From contig JBDRNO010000266.1 in the NCBI GenBank assembly GCA_043811005.1, forward strand, positions 1-32,648: a stretch of 32,648 nucleotides of DNA, in the 5' to 3' direction. The notes under the pieces were generated by a model. The model was not told the DNA's origin. It did no database searches and saw only the letters and a program-made list of their open reading frames with translations. Position numbers and translations under genes: made by a program. Origin of the DNA: JBDRNO01 sp043811005. Its GTDB lineage: Bacteria > Bacteroidota > Bacteroidia > NORP154. Shown piece after piece: positions 22,865 through 30,517 of the stretch; within the stretch, counting starts at the first letter, position 1; the number at the start of each line of letters is the position of its first letter.

Positions 22865-25051
22865 CTGCATTTTTTTCTTTAAAAAAAGCCCGGTATAGGA
22901 GCTCTTGCAATTAATAAGATCCTCTGGCGTTCCTTCAAAAACGATGTTACCTCCTTCATCCCCGCCATCAGGTCCCAGGTCAATCACCCAATCGGCATTC
23001 TTTATTATTTCGGGGTTGTGCTCAATTATAATAATGGAATGACCTTGTTCTATTAAAGCGTTAAAAGCCCCTAACAGCTTATTAATATCGTGAAAGTGCA
23101 GTCCTGTTGTGGGTTCGTCAAAGATGAAAAGTGTACCAGCAAGATGCGTGACACGGTTTATAACCGTGCCACGCGTTGTATCCAATTCTTTTTTATGTCC
23201 CAAAAAAGTTGCCAGCTTTACTCTTTGCGCTTCCCCTCCGCTCAAAGTACTTGATGGCTGCCCGAGTTGAATATACCCCAATCCAACATCCTGAAGTGGT
23301 TTTATCTTTGTAGTGAAGTTCTTCACCAACCTATTAATTTTGGAATGTACTTCCTCTCTTTTTTTATTTTTAGATGGCCAGAGCGTTGGGTCTCCCTCTC
23401 CGCCAGCTGGCGGAAGGGCCGGGGTGTGGTTGACTTCTATTGCCTCATCAACTGTCAGGTTTAATATATCATCAATGTTTTTGCCTTTGTATTCAATCTC
23501 AAGGATTTCCTCTTTAAACCGTTTACCTTTGCAGTTTTCACAAACCAAATGCAGGTCAGCCATAAACTGCATCTCGATCGTTATTTTGCCTTCTCCTTCA
23601 CATTCCTCACACCTGCCACCCGGAACATTAAATGAAAAATGAGCGGGTTTATAACCCCTTATTTTGGATAATTGCTGTTCAGCAAACAGGGTTCGGATAT
23701 CGTCAAAAGCTTTTAAATAAGTAACAGGATTTGACCTTGATGATTTTCCAATCGGATGCTGGTCAACAAATTCAATATTCGAGATATTATTGATATCCCC
23801 TTCAATCCTGTCGTGCAGTCCCGTTCGTTTTCCATAGCCACCGTATATTTTTTTTAAAGAGGAGAAAAGTATATTTTTCACTAATGAGCTTTTCCCAGAA
23901 CCGCTGACACCTGTAACTACTGTAATTACATTTAAAGGGAATTTCACGTCAATCGCCTTTAAATTGTTTTCTCTTGCCCCTTTTACCTCTATAAAGTTTT
24001 TCCATTGCCTTCTTTTTTTAGGTATTTCAATTTGCATAGTCCCATTAAGATACTGTGCAGTAATGCTTTTTTTTTCATTTAATATTTCATGGAGATTTCC
24101 CTGGGATACTACTTCTCCTCCCTGGGAACCAGCCATTGGTCCAATATCTATCAATTGATCGGCAGCTCTCATTATTTCTTCGTCATGCTCAACTACAATA
24201 ACCGTATTACCGATATTTTTCAGTGAATCGAGCACTTTTATTAACCTCCGGGTATCCCTGGGATGTAAACCAATGGTTGGTTCATCCAATATATACATTG
24301 AACCGACAAGACAACTTCCCAATGAAGTTGCCAGATTAATTCTTTGTGATTCGCCACCTGATAGAGTAGAGGAGAGGCGGTTTAATGTCAGGTATCCCAA
24401 ACCTACTTCACATAATACCTCTAAGCGGTTTGTGATCTCAATCAAAAGGCGTTTTGCAACACTTTCATCATGTTTGCTCAATTTAGTTCCTTTCCGGGAA
24501 GCATGTGGTGACTGGCTGCCCTGTGCCTTTTTAAGTGAAAGGAAAAATTCCAGTGATTTTGAAACAGGTATAAGGACAATATCAATAATTGATTTATGAG
24601 CAATTTTAACATAAGAAGCATCCTTTCTTAACCGTGTACCATTGCATTCAGGACAAGTGGTTTTACCCCTGTACCTTGAAAGCATTACGCGGTATTGTAT
24701 CTTATAGCTTTTCTTTTCTATATATTTTAAAAAAGCATTTAATCCACGGACGTGTTTATTGCCTGTCCAGATGAGTGCCTTTTCTTCTTCGGTTAATTCA
24801 TAGAAGGGGCGGTGTATAGGGAAATTGAATTTGTATGCGTTCATCACAAACCTATCTTTCCATCTTTGCATTTTCTCACCCCTCCAACAGGCAATGACAC
24901 CATCATAAACCGATAAGCTCTTGTCGGGTACAACCATGTCTTCATCTATTCCGATAATATTGCCAAATCCCTCGCAATTTTTACATGCACCATAGGGGTT
25001 GTTAAAGCTGAAAAGATGAACTGATGGTTCTTCAAAAGCAATTCCATCCAA
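22853..25051 (-). CDS. uvrA: uvrA, C-terminal part (downstream of a frameshift), excinuclease ABC subunit A
   Basis: This frame of 732 residues from the ATG at 25051 is the larger part of UvrA, the damage-sensing ATPase of nucleotide excision repair. Homologous reading extends upstream without a stop to the frameshift near 25227-25236 (ILIDRFIVKH, then RIADSVNTAFYEGDGEC), so the ATG is probably not a true start. It has a zinc finger (TTCPECNGTRL), signature and Walker B of the first ATPase (STLSGGESQR, YILDEPTIGLHP), Walker A of the second (GVSGSGKSSLV), a second zinc finger (GGRCEECEGEG, CENCKGKR), and the second signature and Walker B (STLSGGEAQR, LFIFDEPTTGLH). Three stretches not expected in UvrA sit near nt 24485-24540, 23345-23428 and 23140-23195; the last two contain palindromic repeat DNA. 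Joined with its N-terminal part, the protein would be about 1025 residues, against roughly 940 in the family. Confidence 0.9.
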   Translation of the reverse strand: MDGIAFEEPSVHLFSFNNPYGACKNCEGFGNIIGIDEDMVVPDKSLSVYDGVIACWRGEKMQRWKDRFVMNAYKFNFPIHRPFYELTEEEKALIWTGNKHVRGLNAFLKYIEKKSYKIQYRVMLSRYRGKTTCPECNGTRLRKDASYVKIAHKSIIDIVLIPVSKSLEFFLSLKKAQGSQSPHASRKGTKLSKHDESVAKRLLIEITNRLEVLCEVGLGYLTLNRLSSTLSGGESQRINLATSLGSCLVGSMYILDEPTIGLHPRDTRRLIKVLDSLKNIGNTVIVVEHDEEIMRAADQLIDIGPMAGSQGGEVVSQGNLHEILNEKKSITAQYLNGTMQIEIPKKRRQWKNFIEVKGARENNLKAIDVKFPLNVITVVTGVSGSGKSSLVKNILFSSLKKIYGGYGKRTGLHDRIEGDINNISNIEFVDQHPIGKSSRSNPVTYLKAFDDIRTLFAEQQLSKIRGYKPAHFSFNVPGGRCEECEGEGKITIEMQFMADLHLVCENCKGKRFKEEILEIEYKGKNIDDILNLTVDEAIEVNHTPALPPAGGEGDPTLWPSKNKKREEVHSKINRLVKNFTTKIKPLQDVGLGYIQLGQPSSTLSGGEAQRVKLATFLGHKKELDTTRGTVINRVTHLAGTLFIFDEPTTGLHFHDINKLLGAFNALIEQGHSIIIIEHNPEIIKNADWVIDLGPDGGDEGGNIVFEGTPEDLINCKSSYTGLFLKKKMQLLI
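23146..23174. repeat. 29-nt palindrome inserted in frame in uvrA
   Basis: GCGTGACACGGTT and AACCGTGCCACGC pair at 12 of 13 positions. Read in the uvrA frame it yields RGTVINRVTH, placed between the ABC signature helix and Walker B (LFIFDEPTTG), where UvrA proteins normally have only a short loop. Confidence 0.75.
23372..23428. repeat. Palindrome-containing insertion in frame in uvrA
   Basis: This stretch encodes HTPALPPAGGEGDPTLWPS between VDEAIEV and the helix before DVGLGYIQLGQPSSTLSGG, an insertion relative to UvrA. Its core TCCGCCAGCTGGCGGA (23399-23414) is identical to the core of the intergenic palindrome at 11569-11584. Confidence 0.75.
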
Positions 25052-25223
25052 TTCAAATTTATTTGAGAATGAAATGCTGGTTGCTGTTTTTTGTTCTTCA
25101 ACAATACATTCCCCGTCTCCCTCATAAAAAGCAGTATTTACTGAGTCGGCTATCCTGTTTTTGTCGTCCTCATTATTATGTTTTACAATAAATCTATCAA
25201 TAAGAATGCTTGCCCCGTGAAAT

Positions 25224-25931
25224 TCATTTTTTTTTTATTTCACTGGTTTTTATGGTTTTTGATCCCTGTTCATCATTATCCGGAATCCAGTGTCCAGAAT
25301 CCAGAAAAATATCTTCTATTCTAAATATCTTCCCCTTCCATTTAATCCTTGAGAATCCTTGTTGCAACAAAACATTCAACTGTTCTTTAATTTTTCGTCC
25401 CGGTTTAATCTGCAGTGGTGCATACAGGATTATTTGTGTATTTTCCTTTAGAGAATATATATAATCAACCACATCAGTAACAGTATGTCTTTTTACCAAT
25501 TTACCTGAGACCGGAGAGTATGTTTTTCCGATTCTTGCAAATAGCAGCTTCAGGTAATCATATATTTCGGTAGAAGTCCCGACTGTTGACCTTGGGTTCC
25601 TTGAGATCGTCTTTTGCTGGATAGCTATTGCAGGAGCAATACCTTTGATATGATCTACTTCCGGCTTGTCTAACCTGCCTAAGAATTGGCGGGCATAAGC
25701 CGAAAGACTCTCTACGTACCTTCTTTGTCCTTCGGCATACAATGTGTCGAATGCTAAAGATGATTTGCCTGAACCGGATAAACCGGTTATGGTAATGAAT
25801 TTATTGCGGGGAATGGCAACGCTGATGTTTTTCAGGTTATTGACCCTTGCACCTTTTATTATGATGAATTCTTTAGGATCGAGAGAATCGATCTTATCTT
25901 TTGATGCAGTATTTGAGGGCGTTTTGTTCAT
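25224..25931 (-). CDS. uvrA: uvrA, N-terminal part (upstream of the frameshift)
   Basis: The preferred ATG is at 25931; a TTG at 25943 is in frame but lies inside a TAATTTTG promoter-like box (25941-25948). The frame encodes 235 residues with the first UvrA Walker A (GLSGSGKSSLAFDTLYAEG), the RRYVESLSAYARQFL helix and the UvrB-contacting region (ISRNPRSTVGTSTEIYDYL). It ends in KTSEIKKK at the ten-A run. The last 30 or so residues (DSGHWIPDNDEQGSK) are an insertion relative to UvrA, encoded by TCTGGATTC/CTGGATTCC-like repeats near 25281-25305. With the C-terminal part it forms one broken gene. Confidence 0.88.
   Translation of the reverse strand: MNKTPSNTASKDKIDSLDPKEFIIIKGARVNNLKNISVAIPRNKFITITGLSGSGKSSLAFDTLYAEGQRRYVESLSAYARQFLGRLDKPEVDHIKGIAPAIAIQQKTISRNPRSTVGTSTEIYDYLKLLFARIGKTYSPVSGKLVKRHTVTDVVDYIYSLKENTQIILYAPLQIKPGRKIKEQLNVLLQQGFSRIKWKGKIFRIEDIFLDSGHWIPDNDEQGSKTIKTSEIKKK
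25227..25236 (-). other. Ten-A homopolymer at the uvrA frameshift
   Basis: On the coding strand ten As follow GAAAT. With ten, the frame ends at once in TGA. With nine, it continues as NEFHGASILIDRF into the rest of UvrA with no further stop. The run sits inside a non-conserved, repeat-like insertion, not in a conserved domain. Possible causes are sequencing error, a true mutation, or slippage of RNA polymerase restoring some full-length product. Confidence 0.85.
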
Positions 25932-25943
25932 GAAGAAATACAA

Positions 25944-26295
25944 AATTATGGAAAATACTTGTTTTTTTCAGAACATAGGTTTACTTTTACATTTTAAATT
26001 CTTTTTTGCTACAAGAGTTTTATATAAAAAAGGGATTTATTTGTAACTTTTTTTGAATTTTAACGTAAAAAAAAAGGTCTCTGATTTTTGAGAGAAATTG
26101 AAAAAGGACAAAGAGAAAGTCAAGTTGCAATAGCAAAAATTTTAGAAAGAATAGAATTCAACACAAAACCAACCTAAATACAAGAGGACTGCCTATCGCA
26201 TAAACATTTACGCATAATTAAATTACTTCTTTAACAATCCTTTCTGCTAAATTAAGAGCAGAGAGATTAACTTTTTTAAAAAAAAGGAGGTTATT
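25944..26295. other. 352-nt gap between divergent uvrA and the sigma factor gene
   Basis: The gap is very A/T-rich. It holds a 29-codon frame at 26088-26177 starting with TTG (REIEKGQRESQVAIAKILER), which may be a gene relic but has no recognisable family, and a small TCTGCT/AGCAGA hairpin shortly before the sigma gene. I see no clear TAnnTTTG promoter for the sigma gene. Confidence 0.4.
26284..26291 (+). promoter_or_regulatory. Unusually strong Shine-Dalgarno site (AAGGAGGT)
   Basis: AAGGAGGT ends four bases before the ATG at 26296 and is a full anti-SD match. Bacteroidota genes mostly lack such sites, and I see no comparable one before other genes in the window. Confidence 0.75.
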
Positions 26296-26883
26296 ATGCG
26301 TAATCAATTGTTAAGTGATAAGGAATTGATCAACAGCTACATCGATGGAGAGGAAGGCAGTCTGGAGATTCTGATAAAGCGTCACAAAAACAGGATCTAC
26401 ACCCATATCTTTCTCCTTGTTAAAGATCATGCTTTAACAGAGGACATTTTTCAGGACACATTCATTAAAGTAATCAATACTCTTCGTTTGGGCAAATACC
26501 GCGAGGAGGGCAAGTTTTTGCAATGGGTAATACGTATTGCACATAACCTGGCAGTTGATTATTTCCGGAAATCAGACAGGATGCCAACATCAAGCGGTGG
26601 AGATGATTATGATATTTTTGATATTATCAAAATTACCGAAGAGAATATTGAAGATATAGTAGTAAGGGATGAAATTCACAGTGATGTGAGAAATTTGGTT
26701 GATGAACTTCCAGAAAAACAAAAAGAAGTCCTGGTGATGCGTCATTACTGTGATATGAGCTTTAAAGAGATAGCTGAAGAGACCAATGTAAGCATCAATA
26801 CAGCTCTGGGCAGAATGCGCTATGCCCTGATAAACCTCAGGAAACTAATTGAAGAGAAAGAGGTGAGCTTAACTCAGGGATAG
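26296..26883 (+). CDS. ECF-family RNA polymerase sigma factor
   Basis: The 195-residue protein has region 2 at about 20-95 (LIKRHKNRIYTHIFLL, then LTEDIFQDTFIKVI and GKFLQWVIRIAHNLAVDYFR) and region 4 at about 135-185 (LPEKQKEVLVMRHYCDMSFKEIAEETNVSINTALGRMRYAL, a helix-turn-helix). Regions 1, 1.1 and 3 are absent, as in extracytoplasmic-function sigma factors. It directs RNA polymerase to alternative promoters, often in response to envelope stress. A strong Shine-Dalgarno precedes it. No classical anti-sigma factor follows; the small gene at 27364 is the nearest candidate partner. Confidence 0.93.
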   Translation: MRNQLLSDKELINSYIDGEEGSLEILIKRHKNRIYTHIFLLVKDHALTEDIFQDTFIKVINTLRLGKYREEGKFLQWVIRIAHNLAVDYFRKSDRMPTSSGGDDYDIFDIIKITEENIEDIVVRDEIHSDVRNLVDELPEKQKEVLVMRHYCDMSFKEIAEETNVSINTALGRMRYALINLRKLIEEKEVSLTQG

Positions 26884-27363
26884 AGATTTAGGCACTTAAA
26901 ATTTCATTATTGATAACCCTGTTATGCAACAGGGCAGGCATGTTATCGATAATTTTGTTGCTGTTGATAGACAAGTTGACAGTTGACAATAGGACTTCGG
27001 CTGAGCTCACCGAAGTCCTACTGTCAATTGCCTACTTATATCAAATTTAGTAATACTTAAATCCTGCTAAAAGCGGTTTTTCGCCAAAGGACTAATCGCC
27101 TCTGGCGATAATTTAAATCACAGTATTTGAATTTACGTAGATACTTACTGTTTTAAAAGACCATCATATTATCTATTATTTGTTGAAAGTGAGTAAAGCT
27201 GCTTTCTTGCCTGCCGATAGACTGGAATTCAAATCTCAGTATTTAAATTAAAGCAGAAATCCGCAATTTATAGATCCGCAATCCGCAATATTTTTCCCTT
27301 TCCATATACAATAAATAATAATAATCTCCGTTTTGGTATAAAAGAATTTAACCTAATAATTTC
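26884..27363. other. 480-nt gap after the sigma factor gene with two palindromes
   Basis: It contains a nested hairpin at 26913-26947 (CCCTGTT/AACAGGG inside GATAAC/GTTATC), a longer palindrome at 26983-27027, and A/T-rich DNA with short repeats (CCGCAAT near 27260-27290). No coding frame or convincing promoter for the small gene at 27364 is visible. Confidence 0.5.
26983..27027. repeat. Intergenic palindrome with 18-nt arms
   Basis: TTGACAATAGGACTTCGG (26983-27000) and CCGAAGTCCTACTGTCAA (27010-27027) pair at 17 of 18 positions around the 9-nt loop CTGAGCTCA. Confidence 0.75.
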
Positions 27364-27573
27364 ATGCCTATGGAGAAGATATTTACCCTAAAAGATTACA
27401 TCCGGCTAATAAAAGAAGAAAAAGAGACCTTCGGCTGCTTTGATATAATATCAAACAGGGCGGAAAAGTTTAAACCCCCTCAAAGTGTAATAGATAACAT
27501 TTTGAATTATTCAAGGGCGTTAAGCATTAGAAAGTCAAAATGGCTTGGGAGTGTTGAGATGATACTTAATTAG
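27364..27573 (+). CDS. Small conserved-looking protein downstream of the ECF sigma factor
   Basis: The protein has 69 residues: a start resembling IFTLKDYIRLIKEE and a C-terminal PPQSVIDNILNYSRALSI motif. From memory, small proteins with an N-terminal (F/V)TL.(D/E)(Y/V)I segment and a C-terminal S(V/I).NILNYSRAL motif occur beside ECF sigma factors in Bacteroidota. This one seems short for that type, lacking the middle part. It could bind the sigma factor or be a shrunken relic. It has no membrane segment or signal peptide. Confidence 0.6.
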   Translation: MPMEKIFTLKDYIRLIKEEKETFGCFDIISNRAEKFKPPQSVIDNILNYSRALSIRKSKWLGSVEMILN

Positions 27574-27604
27574 CAGTGTCTGTTTATAAAGTCATTGTTT
27601 TTTT

Positions 27605-27686
27605 ACCACATAGACACATAGTCAACATAGAATGACACATAGATTCTATGTGAAAACCTATTGTGCCCTATTGTGCCTATGTGGTT
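27605..27686. repeat. Palindrome between convergent genes
   Basis: ACCACATAGACACATAG and CTATTGTGCCTATGTGGTT form imperfect arms of 16-17 nt, with further CACATAG-like copies between. It lies between the convergent sigma-partner and nth genes and could serve as a two-way terminator. Confidence 0.6.
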
Positions 27687-27738
27687 CAATTTTTCTTCTG
27701 ATATGGAAAAATTTTTCACAACCGACATTATGGACATA

Positions 27739-28365
27739 CTAATTAATTTTACTTAACTTACTACAGATCGGACAATTGTCAATTTTATGCCCTCTTGCCT
27801 GACAGTGTTCTTTTCCGAAGTAAATGATTTGAAGGTGTAGATTATACCAGGTTTTTTTTGGAAACAAGCGCTTGCAATCCTTTTCAGTCTGTTCTACATT
27901 TTTGCCACTTGACAAACCCCATCGGCACATTATCCTGTGGATATGAGTATCAACCGGGAAAGCGGGTTTGCCGAATGCTTGTATCATTACTACAGAAGCT
28001 GTTTTATGTCCTACTCCCGGCAAAGCTTCCAGGTCCTCAAAAGTGTCAGGTACTTTTCCATTGTGTTTGTTGAGAATTATTTTCGATAAATTATAAATTG
28101 CTTTCGATTTGTTTTTATACAAACCACATGGTTTTATGATTCCCTTGATCTCATCAATAGTTAATTTCACCATTTTAGCAGGAGTATCAGCTTTTTTAAA
28201 GAGTATGGGTGTAACCTGATTAACGCGCTTATCAGTGCATTGAGCAGATAATACCACTGCAATAAGCAGCGTATAGGGATCTACATGATTTAATGGCTTA
28301 CGAACTTCCGGATACAACTCATCAAGCTTTTTCAATATGAATTTTATTTTTTCTTTTTTTGTCAT
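27739..28365 (-). CDS. nth: Endonuclease III-like DNA glycosylase/AP lyase
   Basis: This 208-residue base-excision-repair enzyme of the HhH-GPD superfamily has the helix-hairpin-helix LPGVGHKTASVVM with the catalytic lysine and the catalytic aspartate in FPVDTHIHR. It removes oxidised pyrimidines and nicks abasic sites. The C-terminal iron-sulphur motif is atypical: only three cysteines are present (C-x9-C-x2-C in CQARGHKIDNCPICSKL), where E. coli Nth has C-x6-C-x2-C-x5-C. A [4Fe-4S] cluster is therefore incomplete or absent. The other expected segments (LIAVVLSAQCTDKRVN) are intact. Confidence 0.93.
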   Translation of the reverse strand: MTKKEKIKFILKKLDELYPEVRKPLNHVDPYTLLIAVVLSAQCTDKRVNQVTPILFKKADTPAKMVKLTIDEIKGIIKPCGLYKNKSKAIYNLSKIILNKHNGKVPDTFEDLEALPGVGHKTASVVMIQAFGKPAFPVDTHIHRIMCRWGLSSGKNVEQTEKDCKRLFPKKTWYNLHLQIIYFGKEHCQARGHKIDNCPICSKLSKIN

Positions 28366-28427
28366 TTTAACTCTAAAGCTTATACTATTATCCCGGAAAG
28401 TTATGTTTTTTTAGTAAAGTTTTTTCC

Positions 28428-28551
28428 TGCCACGAGGCACACAAAGTTACACCAAGTTCTTTTATACAAACTTTTAATCAATCTTTGTGCCTGCACACCG
28501 AAGTGTTTCGGCACACAGGTGTGATACTTAGTGTCTTGGTGCCTCGTGGCA
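28428..28551. repeat. 124-bp element bounded by perfect 13-nt inverted repeats
   Basis: TGCCACGAGGCAC (28428-28440) and GTGCCTCGTGGCA (28539-28551) are perfect inverted copies. An inner hairpin (CCGAAGTGTTTCGG) lies between them. It is non-coding and sits between nth and thpR. Confidence 0.75.
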
Positions 28552-28590
28552 TAATTAAATAAAGATTATTTTGTTTGTAGCTTGGCTACG

Positions 28591-29163
28591 TTAGGAATAA
28601 TACAAACTAAAGCTTTCCAATAGTAAATATTCTACCCCACCCGGTTTTTGTATTGATTCCCATAAAATAAGTTTCTTAACTTCTATTTCATCTTCTTCAA
28701 TTTGAATATCCAGATCAATATTATCGTAATAAAATGACTTTTTAAAGCGTGCCATGGTAATGTGGGGTATTGGATTTTTTCTTATGCGTTGACCTGGTAT
28801 TAATAACCGGCAGGTGTTGTTAGCCATATCTTCAAAATGTTCATTCTGCATGAATTTTGCCCAGATCATGTAAGGTTTTTTTGCAGGTTTGATGCACAGT
28901 CCTTCAAATGTTAATGAAAAGGGTTTAACTCCTGCCAATGCTTTTTTTGTATTGCTGATAATATCATCAACCAAGGCTACCTCTATATTTCCAATAAAAC
29001 ATGTTGTAATGTGCAGGTTTTCTTTATTGACCCACCTGATGCTTTCTATGCCACGTTGCTTTTGACTGAATTCAAATAGTAAGTCAGCCAGGCTTGTTGG
29101 AATTGGTATTCCTATGAAAAGACGCTTTGTTTTTATTTTTTCCTGTTTCAATATTGTTAGCAC
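28591..29163 (-). CDS. thpR: RNA 2',3'-cyclic phosphodiesterase (2'-5' RNA ligase family)
   Basis: This 190-residue 2H phosphoesterase has two HxTx motifs, HITT in NLHITTCFIG and HITM in IPHITMARF, which form the active site. The family start KRLFIGIPIP is present after about 12 leader residues, so an internal start is possible but no better ATG is seen. Members hydrolyse 2',3'-cyclic phosphate RNA ends and can join tRNA halves in vitro. The gene stands alone between two palindrome-filled gaps. Confidence 0.88.
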   Translation of the reverse strand: MLTILKQEKIKTKRLFIGIPIPTSLADLLFEFSQKQRGIESIRWVNKENLHITTCFIGNIEVALVDDIISNTKKALAGVKPFSLTFEGLCIKPAKKPYMIWAKFMQNEHFEDMANNTCRLLIPGQRIRKNPIPHITMARFKKSFYYDNIDLDIQIEEDEIEVKKLILWESIQKPGGVEYLLLESFSLYYS

Positions 29164-29212
29164 ATAATCTGGACAAGCCAGGAACCATAGAGGTTTTATT
29201 ATAAACGTTACG

Positions 29213-29280
29213 CGAATCGCGAATCAGACGCGAATGAAGCGAATAGTATTCGCATAATTCGCATTGAAATTCGCGATTCG
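29213..29280. repeat. GCGAAT-rich inverted repeat
   Basis: CGAATCGCGAAT (29213-29224) and ATTCGCGATTCG (29269-29280) are perfect inverted copies. Between them lie GCGAAT copies and a perfect GCGAATAGTATTCGC palindrome (29239-29253). Confidence 0.75.
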
Positions 29281-29362
29281 AGTAATCCTTGATGTTTCAT
29301 AGTTCCAGTGCCTTTGTGCAAATATTGTAGCCAAATGTGGCAAAGATTTAAGATGTAACGGA

Positions 29363-29635
29363 CTAATAACTGATAACAAACTCACTAAAATTTTTCAACT
29401 CTCCTTCCCGAACAGCTACATTGGTAACCACTGCTAATTCAGGTCCGGAATGGCACCATTTTACAAATTCTTCTAATTTGCCTGGTTCCTCTTCAGCTTC
29501 TATATAAACAGAGCCATTTGGTTCATTCCTCACAATACCTTTTATTCCGAGTTTCCTGGCTTCGGTTCTTGTCGAATCGCGAAACCATACGCCCTGAACT
29601 TTTCCATGGACAGTTATGTTGATATGTTTAATCAC
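29363..29635 (-). CDS. acyP: Acylphosphatase
   Basis: This 90-residue enzyme has both catalytic residues of acylphosphatase: R19 in VQGVWFRDST and N37 in GIVRNEPNGSV. The fold pattern (beta-alpha-beta-beta-alpha-beta) and length are standard. It hydrolyses carboxyl-phosphate bonds such as in acetyl phosphate or 1,3-bisphosphoglycerate. It lies alone on the minus strand with repeat-filled gaps on both sides. Confidence 0.95.
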   Translation of the reverse strand: MIKHINITVHGKVQGVWFRDSTRTEARKLGIKGIVRNEPNGSVYIEAEEEPGKLEEFVKWCHSGPELAVVTNVAVREGELKNFSEFVISY

Positions 29636-29641
29636 TAATAT

Positions 29642-29845
29642 TTATCAGTTTATCAGTTATCAGTTGTCAGTTTTCGGTTAGTCAGTTAGCCGGTTTTTTA
29701 GCTGTAAAAAACCTCTATGTTATTAAAAACTTATTGAGGTTTGATAATTACGAAGATTTTTGTGCGATTTAATAAAAGGTATAGTATCTATTAACAGTAA
29801 AACTGATTAACTGAAAAACTGATAACCGAAAACCGAGAAACTGAA
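29642..29845. repeat. 204-bp element with ATCAGTT-type arrays in inverted orientation
   Basis: The left block (29642-29691) consists of short direct copies of (T)ATCAGTT and TTTCGGTTAGTCAGTT. The right block (29799-29845) holds AACTGAT and AACCGAAAACC copies in the opposite orientation. The two blocks can pair in several registers. No coding frame is present. Confidence 0.7.
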
Positions 29846-29866
29846 ATTGCTAAAAAAAGCAGATAG

Positions 29867-30373
29867 TTAATCAGCAAATTTACGATATATTTTGTATGTA
29901 TTTTCATCAAAACATACAAAAACCACTTTCTCTATTTTTGGATTATCAACCAGATATTTTCTTGTTTCGGTGACAGCAATTTCAGTGGCTTCTTCAATTG
30001 GATAGCGATAAACTCCTGTACTAATTGCGGGGAATGCAATTGTTTTGATATTGTTTTCTGCTGCAATTTTAAGACAGTTTTTGTAGCAGTTGGCTAACAA
30101 TTCAGGTTCGTTGCGGGATCCTCTGTTCCAAACAGGACCTACGGTGTGTATTACATATTTTGCCTGCAGGTTATAACCTTTTGTTATCTTAGCTTCCCCT
30201 GTTTTGCAACCATTCAACAACCTGCATTCTTCAAGCAATTCAAACCCGGCAGCCCTGTGGATAGCACCATCCACACCACCCCCGCCCAGGAGGGTTGTGT
30301 TGGCAGCATTCACGATGGCATCAACTTTAAATTGGGTGATGTCGCCTTTTTGAATTTCTATTTTTGGGTTCAT
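29867..30373 (-). CDS. Macrodomain protein, O-acetyl-ADP-ribose deacetylase-like
   Basis: This 168-residue single macrodomain of the YmdB/MacroD type has KGDITQFKVDAIVNAANTTL near the start, the GGGGVDGAIHRAAG loop and the SGVYR-like AISTGVYRYP loop, which line the ADP-ribose pocket. The likely reaction is removal of acetyl from O-acetyl-ADP-ribose or of ADP-ribose from proteins. It is divergent from recA across a 144-nt gap, so the two could share regulatory DNA. Confidence 0.92.
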   Translation of the reverse strand: MNPKIEIQKGDITQFKVDAIVNAANTTLLGGGGVDGAIHRAAGFELLEECRLLNGCKTGEAKITKGYNLQAKYVIHTVGPVWNRGSRNEPELLANCYKNCLKIAAENNIKTIAFPAISTGVYRYPIEEATEIAVTETRKYLVDNPKIEKVVFVCFDENTYKIYRKFAD

Positions 30374-30429
30374 ATTAATATTTTTCAGATAGTTTAGAGC
30401 ATTAAATTTACTAATTATTTTGATGTTGC

Positions 30430-30460
30430 TTGTTAAGTAAATGAAAATTAATGTTCTTTG
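30430..30460 (+). promoter_or_regulatory. Weak promoter candidate for recA
   Basis: TTG (30430-30432), 20 nt, then GTTCTTTG (30453-30460) matches the Bacteroidota pattern except for the TA of the -7 box. The start would be near 30465. I saw no clear LexA-type operator. Confidence 0.3.
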
Positions 30461-30517
30461 TAATGCAATTAATTAAAATTATCAAATTATAAATTAGCCA
30501 TTGTAAATTAACGAATT

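Noticed and set aside
22853..25931. Two separate UvrA-like proteins
   Set aside because: The two frames are consecutive parts of one UvrA with no overlap in domains. One base in a homopolymer separates them and the text between reads on without a stop.
26088..26177. A 29-codon TTG-started frame between uvrA and the sigma factor gene
   Set aside because: It is short, has no RBS or promoter and no recognisable family. It is mentioned only as a possible relic.
29642..29845. CRISPR array made of ATCAGTT-like repeats
   Set aside because: The repeats are only 7-10 nt, irregular, without unique spacers, and occur in inverted blocks.
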